Positions 22,424-32,346 of a stretch of DNA of 64,000 nucleotides are shown here, one piece after another. The translations under genes and the position numbers were made by a program. Origin of the DNA: Tetraselmis striata (lineage: Eukaryota; Chlorophyta; Chlorodendrophyceae; Chlorodendrales; Chlorodendraceae); contig VCJN01002834.1 of NCBI GenBank assembly GCA_006384855.1, forward strand, positions 62,001 through 126,000. The letters run 5' to 3'. The number at the start of each line of letters is the position of its first letter. The first letter of the stretch is position 1. Under the pieces are notes generated by a model. That model did not search any database. It was not told the DNA's origin and saw nothing but the letters and a program-made list of their open reading frames with translations.

Positions 22424-22445
22424 CACTGTGAGATTCAGATGTGAC
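22424..22445 (-). repeat. 22-bp perfect inverted repeat, left arm (partner 30208-30229)
   Basis: The reverse complement of this segment contains CACATCTGAATCTCACAGTG and is identical over 22 bases to 30208-30229. TTCGTCACC also flanks both arms on the same side at different spacing. This suggests termini of one large element or of related insertions. Confidence 0.85.
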
Positions 22446-22864
22446 GTAAATGTGCCCTACTGGTGACGAACGACGACATACGGGGACGATACGGGACGGA
22501 CGAGGGACGTGGATTTCATACCCATTAGCGACGACTATCGCGCGCGACCTGTAAAGTACTATATGAATTTCTCGTTTCCATAATTTCATCAAATTGATAT
22601 ACGCACGCGGGCTCGCGTGTCGCCCGCCGACGCGGAGCACCCGGGCTAAGTACAGGCGGATGTACGCACTCATTGCACATCGCCGCACATCGCTGACCGC
22701 ACATCGCTGACCGCTGACCCCGCGGTGTGCGGCGATGTGCGGCACGACGGGCGGAGGTGTGGGCGGATGTAGGTGGTACGGTAGGTGGTAGGCGGTAGGT
22801 GGTGTTCGTAGGTGCGCGTTTTAATGCAGCCGCCCTAACTGCTGATGATTGTGTAACGCCCCAG

Positions 22865-22945
22865 CACGCGCATGAAGTACGGGGTCGCCTCACGGTCACC
22901 GCCGCTCACCGTTGAATCAAGCGCGGACAGTCGCGCACTCGCATC
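22865..22945 (+). repeat. Dispersed repeat, second copy (first copy 14786-14867)
   Basis: Roughly 90% identical to 14786-14867 and in the same orientation. As there, it lies between a CACATC-type minisatellite and a mobile-element reading frame. Confidence 0.85.
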
Positions 22946-23030
22946 TGTGTTGCCTGCCGGTGGTGGGTTACATCCACCCCAACTCTCAACCCCCCCCCCT
23001 CCCCCCCCGCCCCCCGCGCGCGGCAGCAGG

Positions 23031-24787
23031 CATGCCGGCAAAGGGATGGATAGCGAGTGTGTCGAAGGATGGCGTGTACTCATGCAAGCACTGCCAGGGC
23101 AACGTGACGGGCACATGTGATAAGATGGCGCGAGAGCGGCACTTCCTAAAATTCCCGAACTGTAGCCACTCGTTGAAGCGTGCGGCTAAGTTGCGCCGCA
23201 AGGCCGCCTTATCACAAGCAACAGCAGCAGGGGCGGCAGCAGCAGCAACAGCAACAACAGGGGCGGCAGCAAGAGTAGCTGCAGCCGTCGGAAACGGCCC
23301 GCCGGCGCCGGTCTCGGACGACGGCGGCTCGAAGGTGGACGATGTGATGGGCGTGGGGGAGGACCCCGTTGGCGAAGACGGTATGGACATCGACGCGCCT
23401 GCGTGGCCGCCGGCGGGCGTGGAACCCGCGATGAGGGCGTGATATGGAAAGGCGATCCCGGCGACTTCTACATGAAGGTCATCGCCAAGAAGTTCCGGGG
23501 AGTATGGCACTACGGCGTGATAACCGGCGTCGTTACCGAGTGGGTGTTGGAGGACTACGGCGGGGCGACCCAGTGGCGCGCTGTTTTCGAGGACGGGGAC
23601 ATTGTGGGCCTTCTGCGTTCAGAGGTGAGTGGGCCCGGCCTGCGTGCTGGTGGCACCACTCAAGTGCGGTTGTATGGAATCACACGCACCCGCCCGGTCG
23701 GCGTGGCAGGTTGTGGAGGCTATGGCGGCTGCCCAGGAGCACCCCCCTCTGGATGCGGACGGGGAGGCTCGCTTGGTAACCGTCCATCAAGGCGATGACT
23801 TGTCCAGTGAATCACGCATCTTGCCCGGCGTGCGTTCAACACAACCCGGCTGGCGGAGGCGAAGCAGAACACTGGCTGCCATGGCGTGTGCCATGTGCAT
23901 GTGGTCCTGGGCTATGTCAGCATGGTCAACCTCTTCCCCCTCGCGCCGTTCCACCTGTTTTTTTTTGGCTTGGGAAGGGACTTCTGGAGGAAATTTGCCA
24001 CCGTGCAGGGCCACATTGGATTCCGAGCTATGAAGTAGGAAGACCGGCGGCAGACTTTAGTCCCGATACCCAGCAACTTTGAACGCGGGTTGCGCCCTTC
24101 GTTTGCAGTGTCCAAGAATCGAAAGGTAACCCCCCCCCCCCCGGGGGCGTGGGTGTGGGCGTGGGCGTGACGGCATTCCCCTCCATGACTGCAGGGTCAG
24201 GCAAGGTGACGGTGCAGTCCGGCTGGGTCATGGAGGACTGCTTGCACCACATGGAAACGTTTTCCATTCTTAACGCCGGTCCGCTCTCGAGGAGGCCGGG
24301 GTGAAGGCGATCATGACCGAGAAGGAGCTTCGCGTCCCCAGGCGGTGCTTGGGCACATGTACAAGCGCATGCAAGGAGCTGCGTGGTTCGTCACGCGGTG
24401 GGGGTTGCAGAATGTGGTGACGGAGGAGGACGGCCCCGAGCGCAAGGCGCAGGTGGACGCGCTCACTAGGGAGGGGAGGACTCGATACCCAGCGCGGCGC
24501 CAAGGCGCGGCGGCCGGGGCAGCGCGGCGCCAAGGCGCGGCGGCCGGGGCAGCGCCGCTCCAAGACAGCGCATACAGCGGAATCGGCGGAAAGGGATGCA
24601 TTACAAGCTGTGGACGGCAGCCGCTGAAAACTATGCGGTCATGCCGCAACAACCCCAACACTGGCTTCTGGATACCTCTGATCTGGCTGGCGGCTGCGGG
24701 ATGCAGGGCCGCATGACTGAGGTGGCGGTGCTGGTGAGCCCGGAGAGTCTGCATGCGGCGGAGGCGGCGCAGCCGCATAGGCACTAG
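23031..24787 (+). pseudogene. Decayed transposase with BED-like zinc finger and Tudor-like domain
   Basis: The start at 23031 opens with AKGWIASVSKDGVYSCKHC and a downstream RERHFLKFPNCSHS, a BED/TTF-like Cys-Cys-His zinc finger. An Ala-rich and acidic linker follows. After a one-base shift near 23430 a Tudor-like block reads VIAKKFRGVWHYGVITGVV and AVFEDGDIVGLLRSE, the 'kkF...yG.V...V.yeDGD' pattern of plant PTM-like readers. An intron (donor near 23622, acceptor near 23709) leads to FNTTRLAEAKQN and PLAPFHLFFFGLGRDFWRKF, which resembles the 'HLL..GL.kDfW' segment of RNase H-like transposases. TAG at 24036 and further shifts break it. Later pieces include QSGWVMEDCLHHMETFSILN and LGHMYKRMQGAAWFV. 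The combination suggests a chromatin-targeted transposase. Superfamily is uncertain. Confidence 0.5.
24488..24557. repeat. Short tandem duplication in coding frame
   Basis: GCGCGGCGCCAAGGCGCGG plus CGGCCGGGGCA occurs twice head to tail, adding an Arg-Gln-Gly-Ala4 repeat to the plus-strand frame. Confidence 0.85.
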
Positions 24788-25149
24788 ACAATGCTCTGAA
24801 GCGAGCCCCAATTGTCTGCCCGGCGCCTGCCCCAATGTAACGCACCAGCTTGGCAGCAATTGGCAGCTCTTTTGCCCCCCCTCCACCCCACAGACACACT
24901 ACCAATACCAGTTTCTCATCCCGGCGGGCAGTTGATGCGTATACCCAGGCTTGTGCGTACGCGGTGCGGGGGGGGGGGGGGGGGGATCACTATAGCTAAG
25001 CTAGTGATGTGAGATATGAGTGCAGCAACAGATATTGTGCAAGATATAATACGATGGCATGCAAGCGGGTCCCCGCTCTTCCACAATCATTGGCCCTGCT
25101 CCCTCTTGCCCCGCCCCCGGTGCCCTTTAGCTGCTCTCAGCATCCCGAG

Positions 25150-25660
25150 TGGGATGGGCGGGGCAGCGGTTGCTACCGAGTGAGGCGTAGCATCGTTTGC
25201 AGTAGCATCGCAGCCTTTCCGGTGTGACGCCGCCTGGATGTAATCCAGCAGTACGCGCAAAGTGCAAGTGCAAGCTGCTGATGGCGGGGATCCCGCGCGG
25301 GGGGGGGGGGGGGGGCAGCGGCTGTGGGATAGGCGCGGCAGCGGTTGCTACAGAGTGAGGCGTCGCATCGTTTGCAGTAGCAACGCAGCCTTTCCGGTTG
25401 CATAGTGTGACGCTGCCTGGATGTAACCCAGCAGTACGCGCAAAGTGCAAGTGCAAGCTGCTGGTGGCGTGGATCCACGCGAGGTCGCAGGACGGTGCGC
25501 GAGGGGGGGGGGGGGGGGGGCAGCGGCTGTGGGATAGGCGGGGCAGCGGTTGCTACCGAGTGAGGCGTAGCATCGTTTGCAGTAGCAACGCAGCCTTTCC
25601 GGTTGCATAGTGTGACACCGCTTGGATGTAACCCAGCAGTACGCGCAAAGTGCAAGTGTT
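25150..25660. repeat. Three copies of a ~140-bp unit separated by poly-G tracts
   Basis: Units at about 25150-25290, 25320-25480 and 25525-25660 share GGGCAGCGGTTGCTAC, GTAGCATCGTTTGCAGTAG and CAGTACGCGCAAAGTGCAAG. Units 1 and 2, and units 2 and 3, are separated by G runs of 18-20 bases. The array sits just downstream of the minus-strand gene that stops at 25701. Confidence 0.9.
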
Positions 25661-25700
25661 ACACGTCCGTGTGCCCCACCCAATGACATTGCGCCCGACC

Positions 25701-26568
25701 TCACTGACGGCATGTCTCGCTCTCCTTCAGCTCCTGGGCCGTCCGCCGCCTCACCCTGCGCACCCTACCAGCCGCGCGTGCCTTCTCGGAAGCCTCACAC
25801 ACGGCGGCGCGAGTCGCGTCGTGGAACGCGTCCCTGACATGGCGGAACTCCGCCCTCGCCGTGGCCGTGGTCGGGCAGGGGACTGCCCGCTGATGGGTCG
25901 CCATGCATGGGTACTTGGGGCCGCACAAAGCCGGGGTGCCGTCGCAGCAACACTCCCAATCCGTCCGTTGGCCGCAGTCCACGCATGACGGGCGTCCGGC
26001 CAGGACACGCACATGATAGTGCATGTGGCCGCCTCCCGCCACTGCTCGTAGTGCTCCGGTCAACATGGCGACGAGCAATTCGGCATGTCCCGCAGGTGGC
26101 TGCGGGGCGGGTGGCGCGAGCGCAGCCTCGCTCGCCTCGACAACCCCCTCAGCCCGATCAGTCGCCTCGACCACGGCCTCCTCCGCCTCCTGATGCGGCG
26201 CACCAGGCGCATCATCGTCGCCTGGCAGGGCGTCCCCCCCCGCAACGGCGCCGTCGGCGGTGGCCGACGCCGTCGTGGCGGGGTGTTGTGAGGAGGTGGC
26301 CCTAGACATAGGTGGGGCCGGCACCGCCATGTGTTGCTCCACATGCGGTGCGGTTCCTGACGCGACAGCTCCGTCGCACCAGTACCGGCGCCGGCACCCC
26401 ACGCCTGCTGGGCTTACCACCAACCGGCATGTTTCCTTTGGGAGGCGGTTCATCCGCGTCGGAGGTGAGCGGCGGTGCCTGTGTGGGTGTGGATACTGCC
26501 CGGCCATTAGGGCTCCCGCCGCCTGCCGCTCCGCCGACCCACGCCGCGGCGTGTGCTGCGCCCCGCAT
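25701..26568 (-). CDS. Cys/His-rich protein, two exons, intact; mobile-element accessory candidate
   Basis: Two exons join in phase: 26568-26418 (donor GTAAGCCC) and 26356-25701, giving 268 residues. An alternative ATG 24 bases upstream would add eight. The N-terminal half is Pro/Ala/Gly-rich and then acidic (GDDDAPGAP, EAEEAVVEATD). The C-terminal part has a probable metal-binding cluster: PSCVDCGQR, WECCCDG, ALCGPKYPCM and a following His. A basic Arg-rich helix ending RVRRVRRRTAQ follows. The spacing recalls the C-terminal Cys-rich domain of piggyBac-like transposases, but I cannot confirm that and no DDD core is present. A minus-strand TGTAA lies at 25659-25663, 38 bases after the stop. 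It is antisense to the transposase relic's downstream region and inside the 22.4-30.2 kb inverted-repeat interval. Function unknown. Confidence 0.55.
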
Positions 26569-27299
26569 AGTCGCCTCGAATATATTATACATGACACAGG
26601 GACGGGGGGGGGGGGGGGGGGATTCGTGCGTTTCGTATGTCGGCGGAAAGGCGTGCGAAGCTGCGGCTGGCGAAGGTGGTGGAAGTAAGCATGGCGGCGT
26701 CGGCGGCGTATTACCGTGCGTGCATGCGTGCGCAACCCCGCGGCAGCAAGCGCCGGACTCGGCGTGTGCCGGCGGCAGAGCTGCAAAGCCATGGACACGG
26801 TACGGGATGCCAAGTCTGGCTAAGCAACTGCCGAGGCTGGCGGCTTAACCCCCATGTCCGGCGGTTGAGGGACGGAAAGTGCGTAGAAGTTGATCGGCAA
26901 AGCGGGCATATAAGCCTGGCTGTGCTTGGTTCCTATTAAGTAATGGCGGTTTGTGCTAAATAATTCGTAGGGGTGGACCATGCAGCGCAGGTAGGGGGCG
27001 GTATAAATGAGGCCGGGCACATATACTGCTCCACGAAACGACACTGTCGCACGTGTAGTTGAATAGACGCCCCCCCCCCCCCCCCCCCCCCCCCCGCCGG
27101 GTCGGCCCGCCGACCCGCCACGGCATGTAATATCTGTCATGCATCGCCGGGGTATGTGTGAGTGGATGCCCCGCCGCCACATCCCCCCCCCCCCCATTTA
27201 CACTTGTGCACTCATTAAGTTTGGGCTGGTTTCGGAGCAGTACATGTACGTATGTATATACATACAATGGAACGTAGGACCTGCGCGGAAAGAGGCGGG
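26569..27299. other. Spacer
   Basis: A poly-G run lies at about 26604-26622 and a 25-base poly-C run at about 27071-27095. A plus-strand Ala/Arg-rich frame at 26637-26850 has no recognised family and no clear exon borders, so it is not called. Confidence 0.4.
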
Positions 27300-28490
27300 G
27301 CTGGCGGAGTGCGTTGGGGGTGCGTAGAGTAGCGTGTTGGTGAGATTCGGGGTGCATCGGACGCCGGATGCCCATCCACCCAGCGTAAAAGACGCGTACG
27401 TAATATTCACACTATATATATTCACACGCAAATGTGTGAAAACCGGACATTCCGTGCCGGATGGGTGGGAATACGGCGTCCGATGCAGCCAAAACCCCAG
27501 CAACACGCGATTCTATGCACCGCCAATGCACTCCGCCAGCACCGCCTCATTCTCTGTCGATTTCGAAAACGCCTTCACTTTATCCACCGCTGATTGCAAT
27601 TGCCACCGTGTAATGTTGTCACGATGTGCGCACACAACAACACTTACTACCGGTTCCGACGCGGATGGAGGCGAGGCTTGCGGAGTGCGTTGGGGGTGCG
27701 TAGAGTAGCGTGCTGCAAATAATTGGGGTGCATCGGACGCCGGATGCCCATCCACCCGGCGTAAAAGACGCGTAATATTCACACTTAATTAACATTAAAC
27801 TACTTCCATGAGCAGGCAGGTAGGCACTGGGCAGAGGGAGGCACAGCCAGTTTTGCCAAAGGACCAGTGTCGGTGAATTACATCGGCGCTGAGGCCTGGC
27901 AAGACAACCAGGATGGGAGTGGAGGGTGGGTGTTGCGCAAGCAACAGCAAAAGGGATGGACTGTGCCGAGTCCGTGTCCCGCCTAAATAGCCAGTGCTGT
28001 TGAAGGGTCTAGAGCTGCTGCCACCAACCCTCCGGTGCCGGGGATGCCAGCGGCCGACGTACGAATCGGCGCAGGAAGATTCCGGAAATTTCCGGAGCAT
28101 CGTGGCGCCGATTGCACACGGCCGACTAGGGCTGGCACCGCTATAGGATTGGGGCATCACTCCGTTGTCGTTTTCTAACCTCAGTTAATACTTAACAACG
28201 ACACAAATGTGTGAAAACCGGACATTCCGTGCCGGATGGGTGGGAATACGGCGTCCGATGCAGCCAAAACCCCGGCAACACGCTATTCTATGCACCGCCA
28301 ATGCACTCCGCCAGCACCGCCTCATTCTCTGTCGATTTCGAAAACGCCTTCACATTATCCACCGCTAATAATTGCAATTGCCACCGTGTAATGTTGTCAC
28401 GATGTGCGCACACAACAACACTTACTACCGGTTCCGACGCGGATGGAGGCGAGGCTTGCGGAGTGCACTGGCGGTGCACAGACTAGCGGG
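27300..28490. repeat. Nested foldback/MITE-like elements
   Basis: Arm A (27300-27425, with GGCGGAGTGCG and GCATCGGACGCCGGATGCCC) is followed head-on by its inverted partner A' (27430-27545, with ACGGCGTCCGATGCAGCC and GCACCGCCAATGCACTCCGC). A core and another arm A (27660-27790) follow. The A'-core block of ~283 bases (27430-27710) recurs at 28205-28487 with about 97% identity in the same orientation. The pattern is that of foldback elements inserted near or into each other. Confidence 0.85.
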
Positions 28491-28930
28491 AGACTAGATC
28501 TATTGTCGCTTATTTACAAGCACGGGCGGTGCTGCCAGACCTGATCGTCTACGGCCGATATAATATTCACACTATATTAACATCGGTGCACACCGCCGCA
28601 CACCGCCGCACACCGCCGCACAACGCTGCGCGCGCACATTCGTCGCGCACATATACGCGCGCCCTACCGCACACATTATCCCGGATTCACTCGCCGTATC
28701 CATTACGCCGTGCTACTTCAACAATAAACATTGCGAAATTACACTGACACAATGCTGCACCGACTAGCTCTTGACAATACGTGCATATAAATAGTAGTGG
28801 CGCGCTGCTCCTCGCCTCCGATGTGTCGTTGACTGCTGCGGAAGGCGGTCGTCGACTGGGTGTTAGTTTCTCCACCTCGGCCGCCCCCCCCCCCCCCCCC
28901 TTCATCGCTCACAGCGCCATGGCCGACCTC

Positions 28931-29207
28931 GCCCCCCCGGGCAAAAGTGGGCGGCGAGCCTTGTTGTCTCGCGTGTCCGCGCCGCCGGCATCGAGGAGGA
29001 CGAGAAAGACATGAGGAAACGCGTGACAAGGTGGGCGCGCAACAAAACTCTCCATCCTCCACATTAGCACGCACCCACTCGTGGCTAACTTGTGCCGCGC
29101 GCAGGTTCGTCCGGGAGCGCCGTAAGGCCCACCTCAACGCCAAGGCTTCCACAGTGCCAGCGGCGCAACTCGTGGTGGCCGAGGAGGCCGCATCCTCAGC
29201 CGCTTAA
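28931..29207 (+). CDS. Small basic helical protein, spliced, 5' end uncertain
   Basis: Two pieces join in phase. The upstream piece ends at donor 29030 and contains VVSRVRAAGIEEDEKDMRKR. The downstream piece starts at 29105 after a CGCGCAG acceptor, begins FVRERRKAHLNAKAS and ends at TAA 29205-29207. The result is a charged, probably helical peptide of at least 60 residues. No start codon in this frame is convincing because a poly-C run at 28885-28902 precedes it. It could be the tail of a longer element protein. Function unknown. Confidence 0.3.
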
Positions 29208-29279
29208 AGGCGAACCGATTGTGGCTTGTTGTGGGTGTCTGGGCACAGGGGGCGTCCCGACGCGAAGGTAAGGAAGCTC

Positions 29280-29519
29280 ATGGCGGCGTCGTCGACGGCA
29301 CAGCCTCCCGGGGTGGTGAAGACAATGACGGATGACAAGAAGCGGAAGAGGCCAGTGAAGAAACGCCGAGGTAAGAAACTGACGGTCGCGGAGTCGGAGG
29401 CGCAGGCGCAGGCGGAGGCGGAGGCGGAGGCGGAGGCGGAGGCGGAGGCGGAGGCGGAGGCAGCGAGATCGTCGAAGCGGAGGGTCCCCCGGGCACGCAA
29501 GAACAAGAACAAGCAGTAG
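29280..29519 (+). CDS. Short Lys/Arg-rich protein with (Ala-Glu)n repeat
   Basis: A 79-codon frame begins MAASSTAQPPGVVKTM, has two strongly basic clusters (KKRKRPVKKRRGKK and SSKRRVPRARKNKNK) and, between them, a GGCGGA hexanucleotide run at 29408-29460 encoding alternating Ala-Glu. The clusters resemble nuclear localisation signals. It may be an independent small gene or an exon of the frame ending at 29207. No family is recognised. Confidence 0.3.
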   Translation: MAASSTAQPPGVVKTMTDDKKRKRPVKKRRGKKLTVAESEAQAQAEAEAEAEAEAEAEAEAARSSKRRVPRARKNKNKQ

Positions 29520-30207
29520 CCCCCGCCCCCTTACCCCCCTCCCCTCATTCCCCCGGCGGGAGCGGCGGGGGGGGGGGGGGGGGGGGGCGGCGGGGGGACC
29601 ACGCCCGCCCGCCTCCCCCCCCCCCCCCCCCGGCGGGGCCACATTCCCCGATGGCAGCTGTCGCGAATATTGTAATTCAAACATTCTTCGGCAAACCGCT
29701 GCCTGCCCCCGCCCTCCCCCTCGCGAATATTTATGTAACGTGAGCACTCTTTGGCAAAACATGGCAGCCAAACCGCCCATCTGATGACCTTTGATCGGAC
29801 GGTTGGCAGGCCCGTTCAGCAGTACTAGCTATAATGTACACAAAATTCCCCAGTGTTACCGAATAGTACGGCTGCGATTTGCGCTCCCATGTACTAATAG
29901 TCGTAGTTATCCACAGGACCACTCGTCATCGCGCCCGGGTTCGTACTAGATACCCGGTACCGGCTTAATAAATATATCGCGTACTACTGTACCCGGTACC
30001 ACACGGACAACCTTGTACCTTATACGTCAGTCCCATGTAACAATCCACCGGGCTAGTACGACTACCAGAATGATGACAAAAAGGATTTATCGCCCGCCGG
30101 CAATAACGCCGGATGTACTCGCACGTAACTGGATGGACGTGCCGCCACCAGCAGCAGCCTTCACGGATAAATAATAGTCGCTAGTAGCAGTGCTTCGTCA
30201 CCCGTAT
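29520..30207. other. Spacer with poly-G and poly-C runs
   Basis: Poly-G (about 29567-29588) and poly-C (about 29617-29632) runs face each other and could form a GC hairpin. From 29660 on the sequence is AT-rich with no recognised gene. Confidence 0.5.
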
Positions 30208-30229
30208 GTCACATCTGAATCTCACAGTG
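30208..30229 (+). repeat. 22-bp perfect inverted repeat, right arm (partner 22424-22445)
   Basis: Contains CACATCTGAATCTCACAGTG preceded by GT. It is the exact reverse complement of 22424-22445 and is preceded by TTCGTCACCCGTAT. Confidence 0.85.
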
Positions 30230-30378
30230 ATAAGACAATAATAAATACCTCTCAAGCCGGTGCGCTGAATGCAAACATACAATATGGCATGCACATGAAA
30301 TGCACCGACATGGATGAGCGCATGTGAACAGAAAAGAATTCGGGTCCTATTATTACACAAAAAATTACACAAAAAGTC

Positions 30379-31415
30379 CTATGCTGCCTCCTCCCCTTGT
30401 TGCTGCTGCTGTAGGTAGAGCTCATGCTTTGCCAGCAGCTTCCTGTGAAGCTCACCTGTGGCATCTACAACCCGAGCTAGGGGCAGCACCTCGCGCCGCG
30501 GCCGCTTCCCACTTGCACGCGCCAGAATCTCCCAGGGCTCCATGCGACCTGTAATCTGGCCGCTAAGGTGTGGATGCATAGACCCAACCCAACTAGCCCT
30601 CTCTGGCAGGAAACCGGGGTGGGGGTGGGGTTGGGGAGGGGCAGTGAGGAAGGAGTAGACACGCTGACCTAGCACCTGCAGGATTCGCCAGCGCCGCCCG
30701 CTGGGCCTCTGTAAGCTCCATGCTCTGTACACTGAGGAGGTGGGTCAGATAGGCAAGATGGTAAAGTCACATACAGTCATGAGGTCAGGGCCAGGCAGGC
30801 GGTGGGCTCACCTCGTGGTTAGCAAAGGCGGGCAGGACCGGGACGCGGTTGTAGTCCAGCTTGGACAGGTCGCCGTCGGGGGGGTTGTGGTCCAGCAAGA
30901 CAGGCGTGAGGCCCATCTGCAGCTGGTCGCCCTCTGGCCGATAGATACCGGTGCGGAACTTCCACCGCACCTTCCACATGTCTCCGACTTGCTGGATCCA
31001 GGTGCCTACTAGGGGGCCGAGGATCTGTATCACGTCGCCGGTCCGGGGCACGCGACGGAACTGGTCCTGCCCGAATTCCGGATCGATTGACTGGAACGAC
31101 GCCACCCCCGCTATCTGTCTGCACAGCCACACACATAGACCGTGACACGATAACACAGAGGGTGGGCTATCCTGCGTCTAGTCAGGCCCGGGGCGCTATT
31201 GGCGGGGGGTATTCTTACCTAGGGAGGAAAAAGGTGGCGGAGAAGGTCTTGTGGTTGATGACATGGCCCTCGCTGTCCCTCTTGACGTGCTGCTTCCACA
31301 CGGGCCGCCCCTTGAAGTACGCCCCCCGCCACGGCTCAGCGACCAGCTCCGCCCTACTGGCCTCCGCCCACGCCGAGTACATCCGGCACAGCTTACAGAA
31401 CGCGTCGAACTGCAT
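30379..31415 (-). CDS. Intact four-exon protein with Cys2-His2-like zinc motif and poly-Gln tail
   Basis: The exons 31415-31219, 31118-30812, 30724-30676 and 30548-30379 join in phase to 240 residues ending QQQQQGEEAA and TAG. The N-terminus reads MQFDAFCKLCRMYS and, 35 residues later, KQHVKRDSEGHV, a Cys-x2-Cys...His-x6-His pattern like the BED/TTF zinc fingers of hAT or KDZ transposases. The middle (RRVPRTGDVIQILGPLVGTW) is well-ordered in composition but not recognised. Two minus-strand TGTAA signals lie at 30353-30357 and 30365-30369, immediately after the stop. The start is the ATG at 31415. An AG directly after it could instead make this an internal exon of a longer gene whose 5' end was cut off by array 3. 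A domesticated zinc-finger gene is possible, but function is unknown. Confidence 0.55.
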
Positions 31416-31735
31416 ACCCGGTACGGTTGCTTCGGCTGATAGGTTCGGAATTACGCAGGCTAGGTACATGGTGTCAGTAACATCACTGGCACATAGTACA
31501 CTGCGGCACGTATACACGAGGCGTACGCGCTGACGTGTAGGGCATGTACCATTAGCGGGTACGCGTGGTATCCGAATACTTCCTTAGGTGCGAGGCCGCG
31601 CCGGCGGGTGACGAACCTGAGCATCGGGTACTCGTAAGGATTATTTAAGGGCGATGAGCCCCGTACACCTTAGCATTGTCTTCCCTTTTTGCAGCAGTAT
31701 ATATTTTGTACGGGTTTGTATTACGAGGAATCGCT
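31416..31735. other. Spacer between the zinc-motif gene and array 3
   Basis: No feature is recognised. It would contain the promoter of the minus-strand gene if 31415 is its true start. Confidence 0.4.
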
Positions 31736-32341
31736 GTGTGTCATCAGTGGGACGAAACGGTATGTTTTCAGTGGGACGAAACGGTCTGTCATTAGTGGGA
31801 CGAAACGGTCTGTCGATAGGGGGACGAAACGATTTGTCGACAGGGGGACGAAACGGTCTGTCATCAGTGGGACAAAACGGCATGTCATCAGTGGGACGAA
31901 ACGGTTTGTCATCAGCGGGACAAAACGGTTTGTCATCAGCGGGACGAAACGGTTTGTCATCAGTGGGACGAAACGTTTTGTCATTAGTTGGACGAAACGG
32001 CCTGTCATCAGTGGGACGAAACGGTATGTCGAAAGGGAGACGAAACGATTTGTCGACATGGGGACGAAACGGTTTGTCATCAGTGGGACGAAACGGTATG
32101 TCATCAGCGGGACGAAACGGTTCGTCATCAGTGGGACGAAACGGTTTGTCATCAGCGGGACGAAACGGTCAGTCATTAGTGGGACGAAACGGTATGTCGA
32201 CAGGGGGACGAAACGGTTTGTCATCAGCGGGACGAAACGGTTTGTCATCAGGGGGACGAAACGGTCTGTCACGAGGGGACGAAACGGTCTGTCACCGGGG
32301 GGACAAAACGGCATGTCATCAGTGGGACGAAACGGTCTGAC
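31736..32341 (+). repeat. 24-bp minisatellite, array 3 (upstream of the methyltransferase gene)
   Basis: About 25 units of TGTCATCAGTGGGACGAAAC plus GGTN. The length (606 bases) is nearly the same as array 2 (609). Units TTTTCAGT, TCATTAGT, TCGATAGGGG with GACGAAACGATT, and TCGACAGGGG occur at 31760-31860, matching the variant order of array 2. The array ends six bases before the first ATG of the next gene. Confidence 0.95.
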
Positions 32342-32346
32342 AGAAT

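Larger units (their letters stand above)
21605..23030. other. Spacer with element ends
   Basis: 21605-22420 is AT-rich with no recognised gene. 22424-22445 is an inverted repeat arm. 22675-22740 is a CACATCGCTGACC minisatellite. 22865-22945 is a dispersed repeat, and a C-rich run lies at 22990-23010. Confidence 0.5.

Noticed and set aside
26419-26813. Extended single-exon start for the Cys-rich gene at 25701
   Set aside because: It runs through a G homopolymer as poly-Pro. The spliced model with donor GTAAGCCC at 26417 and in-phase acceptor is more economical.
29196-29780. Minus-strand 194-codon frame with Arg-Leu repeats
   Set aside because: It is the antisense of a GGCGGA run and G/C homopolymers, with no recognisable sequence outside the low-complexity parts.
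30785-31156. Alternative single-exon reading of 30785-31156 as a separate gene
   Set aside because: Its ends coincide with good donor and acceptor sites that join in phase to flanking exons, so it is better explained as exon 2 of the 30379-31415 gene.
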